Numbered from the stretch's first letter, positions 17,393 to 26,273 are shown. The stretch is 64,000 nt of DNA from Nocardioides sp. (GCF_030150155.1 NZ_JASLGR010000029.1:1-64000); one strand, 5' to 3'. The notes: generated by a model from the sequence alone, not told the origin. Numbers and translations: made by a program.

Positions 17393-18046
17393 TCAGTCGA
17401 ACGGCAGCGGCTCGGCGGCCAAGGAGACAGCCTTGGCCCGTCCGGCGGTCAGCTGACGCCGGTGATGCTGACGGCACAGCACCTCGTAGGTGACCTCGCC
17501 GGGTGAGGTGAGCTCGGCCTCGACGTCGCCGACGACGATCACGTCACCCTCAGTGACCATGATGCCGTCCTCGACCCGGGCGTTGTGGGTAGCGCGCTTG
17601 CCGCACCAGCACAGCGACTCGACCTGGAGCACCTGGGTGGAGTCGGCGAGCTCGACCAGGCGAGCGCTGCCCTCGAAGAGCTTAGAGCGGAAGTCGGTCA
17701 GGATGCCGAAGCAGTAGACGTCGATCTGCAGCTCGTCGACGATCTTGGCCAGGTCGTCGATCTGCCGGGTGGTGTAGAACTGGGCCTCGTCGCAGATGAA
17801 GTAGTCGATCCGCGCCCCGTGCGTCAGCGCGTCGACGGTGTAGCGCCAGAAGTCGAAGTCCGGCGGCACCTCGATGGCCTCGTGGGTCAGGCCGAGACGG
17901 CTGGAGACGAGGGCCTGCCCGGCACGGTCGTGCACGGTGAACAGACGCCCGGCGAGGCCGCGGGCAGCCCGGTTGTGGTCGGTCTGGAGGGCCAGAGTGG
18001 ACTTTCCGGAGTCCATCGGGCCGGTGTAGAAGCGCAGCTCAGCCAT
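17393..18046 (-). CDS. tdk: thymidine kinase (type II)
   Basis: Phosphorylates thymidine to dTMP in the salvage pathway. The 217-residue protein has the P-loop GPMDSGKST (residues 9-17) and the Walker B/catalytic segment FICDEAQF with E87. It also has the zinc-binding CWCGKRATHNAR and VLCRQHH pairs of type II enzymes. It is convergent with the phosphodiesterase gene, 22 nt apart, and lies 21 nt after the stop of sepH. The long FDFWRY insertion before the DEAQ motif is within normal actinobacterial variation. Confidence 0.93.
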   Translation of the reverse strand: MAELRFYTGPMDSGKSTLALQTDHNRAARGLAGRLFTVHDRAGQALVSSRLGLTHEAIEVPPDFDFWRYTVDALTHGARIDYFICDEAQFYTTRQIDDLAKIVDELQIDVYCFGILTDFRSKLFEGSARLVELADSTQVLQVESLCWCGKRATHNARVEDGIMVTEGDVIVVGDVEAELTSPGEVTYEVLCRQHHRRQLTAGRAKAVSLAAEPLPFD

Positions 18047-18067
18047 GAAGCGGACGGCGTCGCCGGC

Positions 18068-19084
18068 TCAGGCCGGGTCGGAGTCGGAGGAGTCCGAGGA
18101 CTTCTCCGCGTCACCGGCACCGCCGAACATGATCTCGTCCCACGACGGGACCGACGCGCGACCGCGACGCTTGGCCTTCTTCGGCGCCGCGGGGGCGGCG
18201 ACCGGAGCCTCGACCACGGGCTCCGCCACGGTCTCGGCGGGGGCCTGCGCGGCGGGCTCGGCAGGAGCCTCGACCGGGGCCGCGGGAGCGACCGGGGCCG
18301 CCTCCTGCACCGGTACGACGTCCTCGACCGGCTCCGGGATAGCCGGGGCCAGCGGGGGGACCGCGGGGGTCCAGGTCGGCTTCGGTGCCAGCGTGGCGGC
18401 GGGCTGGTCGTCGTCGCGGGAGTCGCGACGCACCCGGGCAGCGCTCAGGTCGTCGAGCACCGGCGCGGCCGGAGCCTCGACCACGAGGTCGCCGACGAGC
18501 CAGCGAGCGTCGTCGTTGTCCAGCGAGACGTAGTTGCCCGGCGGGTCGAAGGTGAACTCACCGGCACCGGAGCGGGCGGCGGTGGTGTAGAGCGCGACCA
18601 GCGCCCACCGGCCGTCGGTGCGACGCCAGGCGTCCCACTCGACAGCGTCTTCGACACCGTCGGTGGTGGCGAGCTGGAGCGCCACCGCGTCACCGAGGGT
18701 GCGGGCGGTCGACTCGGTCGCCTGCCGGCGCACGCTGGCCTTCTGGGCGCGCCCGGCCATGTGCTCGCGCTCGGCCATCACCGGAGCGGCAAACGGCATG
18801 ATCCGCTCGAGACTGGTGCCGGCCGCCTCGGCGACGGACTCGGGACTCTCACCGGAGCGGATCCGTGCCTGGATGTCGCGGGGGCGGAGGCTGGGGGTCT
18901 GGTTCACTGTCGTCTTCTCCGATCGCCGCGGCAGCGCGGTGGGTGCAACCGCCACGGACATCTCGTTTCCGTCGGCGTCGACCAGCAGCATGCGGGTGCC
19001 GTCACGGCTGATCGAGGCGACCGTCCACGTCTGCTGCTCGGTCCTGGGACCAGCAACGTCGTGGGGCAGTTCTTCGGCCGACAT
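18068..19084 (-). CDS. sepH: cell division protein SepH (DUF3071)
   Basis: SepH binds FtsZ and promotes Z-ring assembly in actinobacteria. The 338-residue protein has the N-terminal DUF3071 domain with a helix-turn-helix (RPRDIQARIRSGESPESVAE, about residues 47-66). A long Pro/Ala/Glu-rich disordered linker follows, then the short conserved C-terminal motif RASVPSWDEIMFGG that marks this family. An acidic Ser/Asp tail closes the protein. It lies upstream of tdk on the same strand, and the gene order recalls Streptomyces (SCO5855). Confidence 0.92.
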   Translation of the reverse strand: MSAEELPHDVAGPRTEQQTWTVASISRDGTRMLLVDADGNEMSVAVAPTALPRRSEKTTVNQTPSLRPRDIQARIRSGESPESVAEAAGTSLERIMPFAAPVMAEREHMAGRAQKASVRRQATESTARTLGDAVALQLATTDGVEDAVEWDAWRRTDGRWALVALYTTAARSGAGEFTFDPPGNYVSLDNDDARWLVGDLVVEAPAAPVLDDLSAARVRRDSRDDDQPAATLAPKPTWTPAVPPLAPAIPEPVEDVVPVQEAAPVAPAAPVEAPAEPAAQAPAETVAEPVVEAPVAAPAAPKKAKRRGRASVPSWDEIMFGGAGDAEKSSDSSDSDPA

Positions 19085-19144
19085 AGGACGAGCCTAAGGG
19101 TTCGGCATTCCAGGTTCACGTTGCCACGCCATTAACGTCTCCTT

Positions 19145-19855
19145 GTGGGCTCTGATCCGTCGCTTCTGATCGACCTCCTGGACTTGGTCGGTGTGCTCGT
19201 CTTTGGCATCTCCGGTGGCCTGGTGGCGGTCAATCGGGGGATGGACATCATCGGCGTCCTGATCCTGGCCGGCACCACCGGCCTGGGCGGCGGGATGATG
19301 CGCGACGTGCTGATCGGGGCCACCCCGCCGGCGGCGTTCTCCGACCCGTGGCTGCTCGCCGCGGTCGCGGTGGCCGGCCTGATCACGTTCTTCTTCCACC
19401 CCGCGATCAGCAGGGCCGAGGCCACCATCGAGGCGATCGACGCCATCGGCCTGGCCCTCTTTGCCGTGGTCGGTGCGTTCAAGGCACTGGACTACGGCCT
19501 GGACGCCGTGCCCGCGGTGCTGATGGGTCTGCTGACCGCGATCGGCGGCGGGGTGCTGCGCGACATGCTCGGCAACCGGCTGCCCGACGTCTTCCGCAGC
19601 GGGCTGTACGCCACCCCGGCCGTCACCGGCGCCGCGATCGCGGTGGCACTGGTCCGGGCCGACGTCTCCGACGGCTGGGCGGCGTTCGTTGGCGGTGCGG
19701 TCTGCTTCGGGTGGCGGATGATCGCGCTGCGCAACGACTGGAACGCGCCGATGCCGCGCCCCGTCTCCGAGGCGTGGGTCAGGGCCCGAGCACTCGATCG
19801 AGGTAAGGGTTGGCGAAGAGGCGGCCGGGGTCCAGGCGGTCCCGCAGCGCCGTGA
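19145..19855 (+). CDS. TRIC-type cation channel family membrane protein
   Basis: A 236-residue membrane protein with seven hydrophobic segments in two repeated halves, each ending with a Gly-rich motif (GLGGGMMRDVLIG and IGGGVLRDMLGNRLPDVF). That is the signature of the YadS/YicG bacterial TRIC trimeric potassium channels. The GTG start is 60 nt from the divergent sepH start. Its 3' end overlaps the tail of the convergent lactone oxidase gene by 77 nt. The last 30 or so residues (from RARALDRGKGW) are low complexity and beyond the usual family length, so the overlap is probably a drifted stop codon. Confidence 0.87.
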   Translation: MGSDPSLLIDLLDLVGVLVFGISGGLVAVNRGMDIIGVLILAGTTGLGGGMMRDVLIGATPPAAFSDPWLLAAVAVAGLITFFFHPAISRAEATIEAIDAIGLALFAVVGAFKALDYGLDAVPAVLMGLLTAIGGGVLRDMLGNRLPDVFRSGLYATPAVTGAAIAVALVRADVSDGWAAFVGGAVCFGWRMIALRNDWNAPMPRPVSEAWVRARALDRGKGWRRGGRGPGGPAAP

Positions 19856-21098
19856 ACTCGCCGAAGCGCGGGTAGGCGGGCTCCAGGTCCGCCCGGGTGC
19901 GGGTGTGCACCTTGCCCCAGTGCGGACGGCCGTCGGCCGCACGCAGGATCGGCTCCAGCAGGTCGAAGTAGGGCCGGTGGTCCACGTCGCGGTGGACGTG
20001 GAAGGCGAGGTAGAAGGTGTCGCGTCCGTGCGCCGTGGACAGCGCCGGGGCGTCGGCCTGGGCCACCCGGAGCTCGACGGGAAAGCTGATCGCCAGGTCG
20101 GAGGCCTCGATCGCCCGGCGACACTCGGCCAGCACCTCAAGGCCGGAGGCGAGCGGGACGGCGTACTCCATCTCGCGGAAGACGACCCGTCGTTCGGCGA
20201 TGAAGACCTTGTGCGCGCGGTCGGCGTAGGTGCGCGCGGCCAGCAGCTGGGAGGCGGCCCGGTTCACCGTCGGGATCGCGCCGGGGAAGCGGTTGGTCGC
20301 CCGGCACAGCGCGCCGAAGACGGCGTTCTGGGTGACGTCGTCGTCGAGCCAGGCCTTCCAGGCGGGCAGCGGCTCGAGCTCGTCGAGGCCGACCCTGACG
20401 TTGCGCTTGGTCGAGATCCGGTCGGTGTGCGGGAACCAGTACGCATCCAGATGCGCGGGTACGCCGGCGTGGTCGGCGATCAGCTCGTCGAACCGTCCGA
20501 CGAACTCGTCCCAGGCCATCGGGGTCTCGGTGGCACGCAGGCCGAAGATCGGCTCGACCTTGAACGTGATCGAGACCAGGATGCCGAGGGCGCCCAGACC
20601 GACCCGGACCAGGTCCAGCAGGTCGGGGTCCTCCTCGGTGACGGCGACCAGGGAGCCGTCGGCGGTGACCATCTCGACGCCGACCACCTGAGCGGCCAGG
20701 CCGGCGACCCGGCCGCCGGTGCCGTGGGTGCCGGTCGAGATCGCGCCGGCCAGGGTCTGCTCGGCGATGTCGCCCATGTTGTGCAGCGACAGGCCGAGGC
20801 TGGCCAGGGCGGCGTTGAGGTGCTTGAGCTGGGTGCCGGCCTTGGCCGTCACCGTCATCGCCTCACGGTCGATGGCGGTGATGCCGGTCAGGGCGACCGG
20901 GGAGAGCATCAGGCCGTTGGCACCGCTGACGGGGGCGGAGATCCCGGTGAAGCTGTGGCCGGTGCCGACCATCTTCACCTTCTGCCCGCCCAGGGCGGCG
21001 GCCGTGACGACGCGTGCCACCTCCTCGGCCGAGTGCGGTGTGAGCACCCGTGCGGGGGAGGCGGCTTCCAGCCCGGACCAGTTCTTCCACTCGGCCAT
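19779..21098 (-). CDS. FAD-linked D-arabinono-1,4-lactone oxidase
   Basis: This 439-residue flavoprotein of the vanillyl-alcohol oxidase superfamily oxidises an aldonolactone or polyol. The N-terminal PCMH FAD domain is visible (PHSAEEVARVVTAA, then GTGHSFTG, whose histidine is the usual covalent FAD attachment site). The C-terminal ALO domain includes HLDAYWFPHTDR and the HWGK motif in GRPHWGKVHTRT. The ATG at 21098 begins MAEWKNWSGL, a typical start for the family. A much longer frame upstream is spurious. Xylitol or alditol oxidase activity is an alternative. Confidence 0.88.
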   Translation of the reverse strand: MAEWKNWSGLEAASPARVLTPHSAEEVARVVTAAALGGQKVKMVGTGHSFTGISAPVSGANGLMLSPVALTGITAIDREAMTVTAKAGTQLKHLNAALASLGLSLHNMGDIAEQTLAGAISTGTHGTGGRVAGLAAQVVGVEMVTADGSLVAVTEEDPDLLDLVRVGLGALGILVSITFKVEPIFGLRATETPMAWDEFVGRFDELIADHAGVPAHLDAYWFPHTDRISTKRNVRVGLDELEPLPAWKAWLDDDVTQNAVFGALCRATNRFPGAIPTVNRAASQLLAARTYADRAHKVFIAERRVVFREMEYAVPLASGLEVLAECRRAIEASDLAISFPVELRVAQADAPALSTAHGRDTFYLAFHVHRDVDHRPYFDLLEPILRAADGRPHWGKVHTRTRADLEPAYPRFGEFTALRDRLDPGRLFANPYLDRVLGP

Positions 21099-21124
21099 GC
21101 CGGACAGGCTAGTGGGTCGGCGAC

Positions 21125-22300
21125 CTAGACCGCCGCCCTCGGAGCCGCAGCAGCCACCGTCTGCTGCCAGTGCTCGGAGGAGGTGATCAGGTCGTGGGCG
21201 GCCCGCAGGGTGCCGCGGTAGGTCCGCGGCGGGCGGCCCGTCGCCCGGTCGGCCGAGCCGGGGACCAGCACCCGGGACTCGGCCGCGGTGCGCCACAGCG
21301 CCCGGGCGGCACTGCGAAGCTCGTGGGAGCGGGGTGCGGGCGCGGTGGTGGGCAGGTCGGCCCGACGTACCGACGTGGTCAGGTCCTCCATCCGGCCATG
21401 CACCTGCACCAGGCCGGAACGGGCACCGGCGCTGAGCGCGAGCAGGGCGCGCTCGTTGCGCCCGACCGCGAAGTCCCACCCGGCGCGGTCGAGCTGGGGA
21501 AGGTGCTCGACAGCGCGCCGGGGCTCCAGGGCGTCGGCGATCAGGGGTCGCATCACCTGACGGACCAGGCCGACGGGGTGGCCCGCCTGGTGCCAGCGAC
21601 GGCCGAGGTCCTGAAGCATCTGGGCCGACTCGTGGCCCACCGACTGGTTGACCCGGCCGACGGGGTGCTCGACGTCGACGTGGGTGGCCCCGGCGATCTC
21701 GGCGAAGGCACGCCACAGCGGGTGCTCCTCGGCCCGGGAGCGGGGCAGCGGCAGCACGTGCAGGTGCGCCACTCCGGGGTGGGCACCCCAGTCGGTGACG
21801 ATCCGGTCGATCTCCTGGGCACGGTAGTAGGTCCGCCACGACCGGCTGGCGGGGTCGCCGCCGCGGGCCGGGTCGATCAGGCGCAGGTACTGCGGCCAGC
21901 CGGCGTCGCCGAAGTTGCGGCTGAACGTCTGCCACTGCGAGGCCAGGCCGCCGACCTGGTCGCGCACCACCAGCACCACGTCGACCCGCAGGCCGGCGAA
22001 GGGGCGCAGCAGGGCGTCGATCTGGTGCGGCTTGGCGAAGCTGAGGAACTCCGAGGAGATCACCGCGGTCGGGGCGGGGGAGCGGCGGGCGCGCTCGGCC
22101 AGCTCGTGCCAGGGCCGGGCGGCCTCGGCCGAGGAGGGGCGGGCGAGCACCTTGGCGGTAGCCCCTGATGGCCGGCCGAGCAGACGTCCGGTGACGACCC
22201 CGCCGGCAGCGAGCCGGTCCCGGTTGGAGTCCAGCACCGCCTGGAGATACGTCGTTCCTGTCTTCATCGCTCCGATGTGGAGCACCACCCGCTCGGCCAC
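21125..22300 (-). CDS. sulfotransferase-like protein
   Basis: A 391-residue protein whose N-terminus carries the PAPS-binding P-loop of sulfotransferases (VLHIGAMKTGTTYLQ). Other visible blocks are VISSEFLSFAKPHQIDALL and VDVVLVVRDQVGGLASQWQ, the latter resembling the 3'-phosphate-binding loop. I favour the GTG at 22300, which puts the P-loop near residue 10; an ATG at 22405 would overlap the divergent hemH start. Upstream lies an unusual A-rich stretch (two AAAAGTAAAGA copies). It may sulfate or otherwise modify a glycan or lipid; the acceptor is unknown. Confidence 0.75.
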   Translation of the reverse strand: MAERVVLHIGAMKTGTTYLQAVLDSNRDRLAAGGVVTGRLLGRPSGATAKVLARPSSAEAARPWHELAERARRSPAPTAVISSEFLSFAKPHQIDALLRPFAGLRVDVVLVVRDQVGGLASQWQTFSRNFGDAGWPQYLRLIDPARGGDPASRSWRTYYRAQEIDRIVTDWGAHPGVAHLHVLPLPRSRAEEHPLWRAFAEIAGATHVDVEHPVGRVNQSVGHESAQMLQDLGRRWHQAGHPVGLVRQVMRPLIADALEPRRAVEHLPQLDRAGWDFAVGRNERALLALSAGARSGLVQVHGRMEDLTTSVRRADLPTTAPAPRSHELRSAARALWRTAAESRVLVPGSADRATGRPPRTYRGTLRAAHDLITSSEHWQQTVAAAAPRAAV

Positions 22301-22403
22301 CGGGAGATCTTTACTTTTCTCTTTACTTTTCTCCTCGGTGTGCGCTGTGACCTCGCTATGAGGGGTGCGCTGGGCACGTCGGCGGGCCGAATAGTGTGGG
22401 GGC

Positions 22404-23489
22404 ATGGATGTGCACCCGTACGACGCCCTGCTGCTGGTCTCCTTCGGCGGCCCGGAGAAGCCCGAGGACGTGGTCCCGTTCCTGGAGAACGTCACCCGGG
22501 GCCGGGGGATCCCCCGGGAGCGCCTCGTCGAGGTCGGCCAGCACTACTTCGGGTTCGGGGGGAAGTCGCCGATCAACGACCAGAACCGTGCCTTCCTGGC
22601 CGCGCTGCGCGAGGACTTCGCCGCCAACGGGATCGACGTCCCGGTGTACTGGGGCAACCGCAACTGGGACCCCTACCTGACCGACACCGTCGCCCAGATG
22701 CAGGCCGACGGGATCACCCGGGCCGCCGTCTTCGCGACCAGCGCCTACTCGTCGTACTCCTCGTGCCGGCAGTACCGGGAGAACCTCTACGACGCCTTCC
22801 ACGCCGTCGAGGGTGCCCCGGTGCTGGACAAGCTGCGGGTCTACTTCAACCACCCCGGCTTCGTCGAGCCGGTCGTCGACGGCGCGCTGGCCGCGCTCCA
22901 GGACCTCCCGGCCGAGCGCCGCGACGATGCCGTGCTGCTCTTCGTCACGCACTCCATCCCGGAGTCGATGAACGCCGCCTCGGGGGCGCCGGGCGAGGGC
23001 GGTGCCTACCTGCGCCAGCATCTCGACGTGGCCGCCGTGGTGGCCGAACAGATCAGTGCCCAGACCGGCCTGGCCCGGCGCCACGAGCTGGTCTTCTGCT
23101 CCAAGTCCGGCGACGGCCGGATGCCGTGGCTCGAGCCCGACGTCAACGACCGGCTCGAGGAGCTGGCCGCCGAGGGTGTCGGTGCGGTGGTGATGATCCC
23201 GGTCGGCTTCGTCTCCGACCACATGGAGGTGGTCTACGACCTCGACACCGAGGCGCTCGCCACCTGTGCCCGGCTCGGCATCGAGGGACGACGCTCGGCC
23301 ACCGCCGGCACCGACCCGCGCTTCGTCGCCGCGGTCCGCGACCTGCTCGTCGAGCGGGCCGCACGCGAGCGCGGCGAGGCCGTCGCCCCGGCCAGCATGG
23401 GGGAGATCGGCGCGCTGTGGGACCGCTGCCCGGTGGGCTGCTGTGCCGGCCGGGTCGACCGGCCCGCCCTGTGCGGACAGGACTCCTGA
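22404..23489 (+). CDS. hemH: ferrochelatase (coproporphyrin-type, Fe-S cluster form)
   Basis: This enzyme inserts Fe2+ into coproporphyrin III in the coproporphyrin-dependent haem pathway used by actinobacteria (also called cpfC). The 361-residue protein has the catalytic histidine H183 in VTHSIPESM and E275 in SDHMEVVYD. Four cysteines match the [2Fe-2S] cluster of mycobacterial enzymes: C121 in SSCRQY, and C342, C346 and C347 in RCPVGCC. Its stop overlaps the start of the next phosphatase gene by one base (TGATG). Confidence 0.95.
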   Translation: MDVHPYDALLLVSFGGPEKPEDVVPFLENVTRGRGIPRERLVEVGQHYFGFGGKSPINDQNRAFLAALREDFAANGIDVPVYWGNRNWDPYLTDTVAQMQADGITRAAVFATSAYSSYSSCRQYRENLYDAFHAVEGAPVLDKLRVYFNHPGFVEPVVDGALAALQDLPAERRDDAVLLFVTHSIPESMNAASGAPGEGGAYLRQHLDVAAVVAEQISAQTGLARRHELVFCSKSGDGRMPWLEPDVNDRLEELAAEGVGAVVMIPVGFVSDHMEVVYDLDTEALATCARLGIEGRRSATAGTDPRFVAAVRDLLVERAARERGEAVAPASMGEIGALWDRCPVGCCAGRVDRPALCGQDS

Positions 23490-24367
23490 TGAGCAGCCGC
23501 GGTCCTCTCGACATCGACGCCCTGGCCGACCTGGCGCTGGACACCGCCCGCGCCGCCGCCGACCTGGTCCGCGAGCGTGCCGCAGCCGGGGTCGCCGTGG
23601 CCGCCACCAAGAGCTCCGAGGTCGATGTCGTCACCCAGGCCGACCGTGACTCCGAGGCGCTGATCCGGCGCCTGATCGGCGAGGTCAGGCCGTCCGACGC
23701 CTTCCTGGGCGAGGAGGGCGGTGCCACCGGTGGTGCCGGGGACGCGGGAGACGCGGGAGACGCTGGCAGCGCCGCCGTGCGCTGGATCGTGGACCCGATC
23801 GACGGCACCGTGAACTTCCTCTACGGCCTGCCCGAGTTCTCCATCTCGATTGCCGCCGAGGTCGACGGCGTGCTGAGTGTCGGGGTGGTGCTCAACGTCG
23901 CCACCGGCACCGCCTACCGCGCCCGGCGTGGGGCCGCAGGCCTCCAGGCCGAGGTGCTCGACGGCCCCGGGCAGCGGATCGGGGTACGAGCCCCGGTGCC
24001 GCTGTCCCAGCAGCTGGTGATCACCGGGTTCTCCTACGACGCCGACGTACGCCGGCAGCAGGCGGCGGCCCTGGTGAGCCTGCTGCCCCGGGTGCGCGAC
24101 ATCCGACGTCACGGCTCGGCGGCCCTGGAGCTGTGCAAGATCGCCGTCGGCCAGGCCGATGCGTACGTCGAGGTCGGGGTGAACCTGTGGGACTACGCCG
24201 CGGGTGCGCTGATCGCCGAGGCGGCCGGTGCGCGCTGGGAGGTGCTGCCGGGGCTGGCTGGGCGGGACCTGGTGGTCTGCGCCCCTGCGGCGTCCTTCGA
24301 CGACGTCCGGGACCTGGCTCTCGACGCCGGTTTCGGAGCCGGTTCCGGGACTGGCTCACGCCCCTGA
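23489..24367 (+). CDS. inositol monophosphatase family protein
   Basis: A 292-residue Mg2+-dependent phosphatase of the IMPase superfamily. Metal-binding motifs are GEEGG, WIVDPIDGTVNFLYG and VGVNLWDYAAGALI. Substrates in the family include inositol phosphates, histidinol phosphate and fructose bisphosphate; the conserved order beside hemH does not decide between them. A GDAGDAGDAG triplet repeat (near 23750) expands the loop before the DPIDG motif. Start and hemH stop share one base, so translation is coupled. Confidence 0.88.
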   Translation: MSSRGPLDIDALADLALDTARAAADLVRERAAAGVAVAATKSSEVDVVTQADRDSEALIRRLIGEVRPSDAFLGEEGGATGGAGDAGDAGDAGSAAVRWIVDPIDGTVNFLYGLPEFSISIAAEVDGVLSVGVVLNVATGTAYRARRGAAGLQAEVLDGPGQRIGVRAPVPLSQQLVITGFSYDADVRRQQAAALVSLLPRVRDIRRHGSAALELCKIAVGQADAYVEVGVNLWDYAAGALIAEAAGARWEVLPGLAGRDLVVCAPAASFDDVRDLALDAGFGAGSGTGSRP

Positions 24368-24564
24368 GTCGAGCCACTAGACCGGTCCCATGCGTGATTG
24401 TGGGTATCTCGATCTAGAACAGTTGTGTGATTCGGGTGACGGCGGGAATACTCCGCGTGCCAGCACGGTTCAGGCGACGAGATTCGGGCAAGTGTGCGAG
24501 AACTGGGCGAACAGTGCCGCGATAGTGCACAATCACCGCCCGAGCAGAGAGGGAGTGATGACGG

Positions 24565-24855
24565 ATGGCCACAGACTACGACGCCCCGCGTAAGACGGAG
24601 GAAGAGCAGTCAGAGGAGAGCATCGAAGAGCTCAAGGCGCGCCGTCACGACAAGAACTCGGGCAAGGTCGACGAGGACGAGGCCGAAGCGGCCGAAGCCT
24701 TCGAACTCCCCGGTGCGGACTTGTCGCATGAGGAGCTTGCCGTCGAGGTCAAGCCGAAGCAGGATGACGAGTTCACCTGCATGAGCTGCTTCCTGGTGCA
24801 TCACCGGTCGCAGCTGGCGGACGCGAAGAAGATGATCTGTCGCGACTGCGCATGA
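24565..24855 (+). CDS. DUF4193 family zinc-ribbon protein
   Basis: A 96-residue, strongly acidic protein (MATDYDAPRKTEEEQSEES) ending in a zinc ribbon with CMSC and CRDC pairs (FTCMSCFLVHH and MICRDCA). This is the DUF4193 family, conserved and single-copy in Actinobacteria and of unknown function. The ATG is preceded by GAGGGAGTGATGACGG and a 197-nt leader without other genes, which contains GATAGT at 24521-24526 as a possible -10 element. A strong terminator follows. Confidence 0.85.
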   Translation: MATDYDAPRKTEEEQSEESIEELKARRHDKNSGKVDEDEAEAAEAFELPGADLSHEELAVEVKPKQDDEFTCMSCFLVHHRSQLADAKKMICRDCA

Positions 24856-24865
24856 TCTGAATCGA

Positions 24866-24902
24866 CGAAGAAGGCCCATCCCGTCGGGGTGGGCCTTCTT
24901 CG
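24866..24902. terminator. bidirectional intrinsic terminator
   Basis: A stem of 17 positions (CGAAGAAGGCCCATCCC at 24866-24882, near-complement at 24886-24902, one G-U pair) ends in TTCTTCG, 11 nt after the DUF4193 stop and 22 nt from the end of the convergent DUF4235 gene. Confidence 0.85.
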
Positions 24903-24924
24903 TGTCTGAAGGTTCGGTGCCGCC

Positions 24925-25260
24925 TCAGCGCCGGGCGCGGGTCGACTTCCTCACGCTCTCCAGGGCCGGGGAGGTGGCCGGGAGGGCGGAGCGCTTCTGG
25001 TAGTTGGCGACGGCGCGCTGAGCGACCAGCTTGGCCAGCGCCACCCCGGCGCCGGTCGCGGCGGCCCAGGTCACTGCCTCCCAGGTCGCGACCTCGGGGT
25101 CGGCGGGGTTGGTCGGCGGCTTCTTGCCCGTGACCGCCTTCCAGGACATGTCGAGGGTCTTCTTGAAGATCGTCGCGGCACCGACGGCCGTAGCGCTGGC
25201 GGCCAGACCGTAGACCTTCGATCCGTTCGCGGCCGACTTCTTCTTCGACTTCTTCGCCAT
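24925..25260 (-). CDS. DUF4235 family protein
   Basis: A 111-residue protein with a Lys-rich N-terminus (MAKKSKKKSAANGSK), then two hydrophobic helices (VYGLAASATAVGAATIF and AVTWAAATGAGVALAKLVA). They flank a WKAVTGKKPPTNPADPEV segment typical of DUF4235. It is probably a small membrane protein with cytoplasmic basic tails. The function is unknown. It ends 22 nt from the shared terminator and lies 29 nt downstream of the DUF3093 gene. Confidence 0.8.
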   Translation of the reverse strand: MAKKSKKKSAANGSKVYGLAASATAVGAATIFKKTLDMSWKAVTGKKPPTNPADPEVATWEAVTWAAATGAGVALAKLVAQRAVANYQKRSALPATSPALESVRKSTRARR

Positions 25261-25289
25261 AGGGGGAGCCTAGGGCATCGACCGGGCTT

Positions 25290-25757
25290 CTAGCGGTCGG
25301 AGGAGGTCTCCGTCAGGGAACGGACAGCCGCAGCGAGCGCGTCGGGGCGGCGGGTGGAGACCAGCCAGTACGGTGCGGGGTCGGCCGGGTCGGTGATCTC
25401 GATCCGGACCGCACGCTTGAGGTAGGGGCGCATCAGCAGGAACGCGCGCACGTCGGCGTCCTGGCCGGCGATGCGGCGCGCGGCGGCCTCGTCCAGCGCC
25501 TCCACCGCACCGAGCCAGCGGCCGTCGATCCGGGCGGGACCGGCGTACAGCTCACCGTCACGGACGGAGATCTGGGCCGAGCCGTAGGCGACGAAGGCAA
25601 GTGCGAGGAGGGCCAGGATGGCGCCGGCGATGGACCAGGCCCACGGCTCGGGGACCGCGACGATGAGGGCGAGCCAGAGCGACGCCACGAACATGACTCC
25701 CTGGACCCACCAGCGCAGCGGGACGTACAGCCGCTCGCTATAGGTGGTCACAATCAT
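25290..25757 (-). CDS. DUF3093 family membrane protein
   Basis: A 155-residue protein with two N-terminal membrane helices and a soluble C-terminal domain showing the DUF3093 pattern (YSERLYVPLRWW, AFLLMRPYLKRAVRIEI, YWLVSTRRPDALA). The function is unknown. The ATG at 25757 has GGGAAAC seven bases upstream; an ATG at 25769 is possible. It is divergent from dut with only 23 nt between the two start codons. Confidence 0.8.
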   Translation of the reverse strand: MIVTTYSERLYVPLRWWVQGVMFVASLWLALIVAVPEPWAWSIAGAILALLALAFVAYGSAQISVRDGELYAGPARIDGRWLGAVEALDEAAARRIAGQDADVRAFLLMRPYLKRAVRIEITDPADPAPYWLVSTRRPDALAAAVRSLTETSSDR

Positions 25758-25780
25758 CAAGTTTCCCATAGGGTCCCCGG

Positions 25781-26224
25781 GTGGTTGACATCGCACTGGT
25801 CCGGCTCGACCCTGAGCTCCCGATTCCGTCCTATGCGCACCCCGGCGACGCGGGTGCGGACCTGATGACGACGGTGGATCTGCATCTGGCACCCGGTGAG
25901 CGGGCCTTGGTCCCGACCGGTGTCGCGATTGCTCTGCCGGAGGGGTACGTCGCTCTGGTGCACCCCCGCTCCGGCCTGGCCGCCCGGCACGGACTCTCCA
26001 TCGTCAACACGCCGGGGACCGTCGACGCCGGCTACCGCGGCGAGATCAAGGTGTTGCTGATCAACCACGACCCGCACGAGGCGATCGAGTTGCGCCGCGG
26101 TGAACGGATCGCCCAGCTGCTGATCCAGCGGGTCGAGCGCGCTACGTTCGTGGAAGTGGAGTCGCTTCCTGAGTCGGTACGCGGTGCGGGAGGATACGGT
26201 TCCACGGGAACGGCCGGCCTCTAG
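25781..26224 (+). CDS. dut: dUTP diphosphatase
   Basis: Hydrolyses dUTP to dUMP and pyrophosphate, keeping uracil out of DNA and feeding thymidylate synthesis. The 147-residue trimeric-type enzyme has all five motifs: AHPGDAGADL, PRSGLAARHG, GTVDAGYRGEIKVLL with the catalytic Asp and Tyr, GERIAQLLIQ, and the C-terminal RGAGGYGSTGT arm that closes over the active site. The GTG start is used. It begins the dut-DUF3710-OB-DUF3159 run. Confidence 0.94.
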   Translation: MVDIALVRLDPELPIPSYAHPGDAGADLMTTVDLHLAPGERALVPTGVAIALPEGYVALVHPRSGLAARHGLSIVNTPGTVDAGYRGEIKVLLINHDPHEAIELRRGERIAQLLIQRVERATFVEVESLPESVRGAGGYGSTGTAGL

Positions 26225-26273
26225 GCCGCCGCCCCTGCCAGGCACCATCCAAGGTTCGTCAGGAAGTAGTCCG

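Noticed and set aside
21125..22495. Longer sulfotransferase start that would overlap hemH
   Set aside because: The extension has no conserved residues and begins inside the divergent hemH gene; a start near the P-loop is more likely.
24390..24593. Small plus-strand frames upstream of the DUF4193 gene
   Set aside because: No ribosome site or similarity; the region reads as the leader of the DUF4193 gene.
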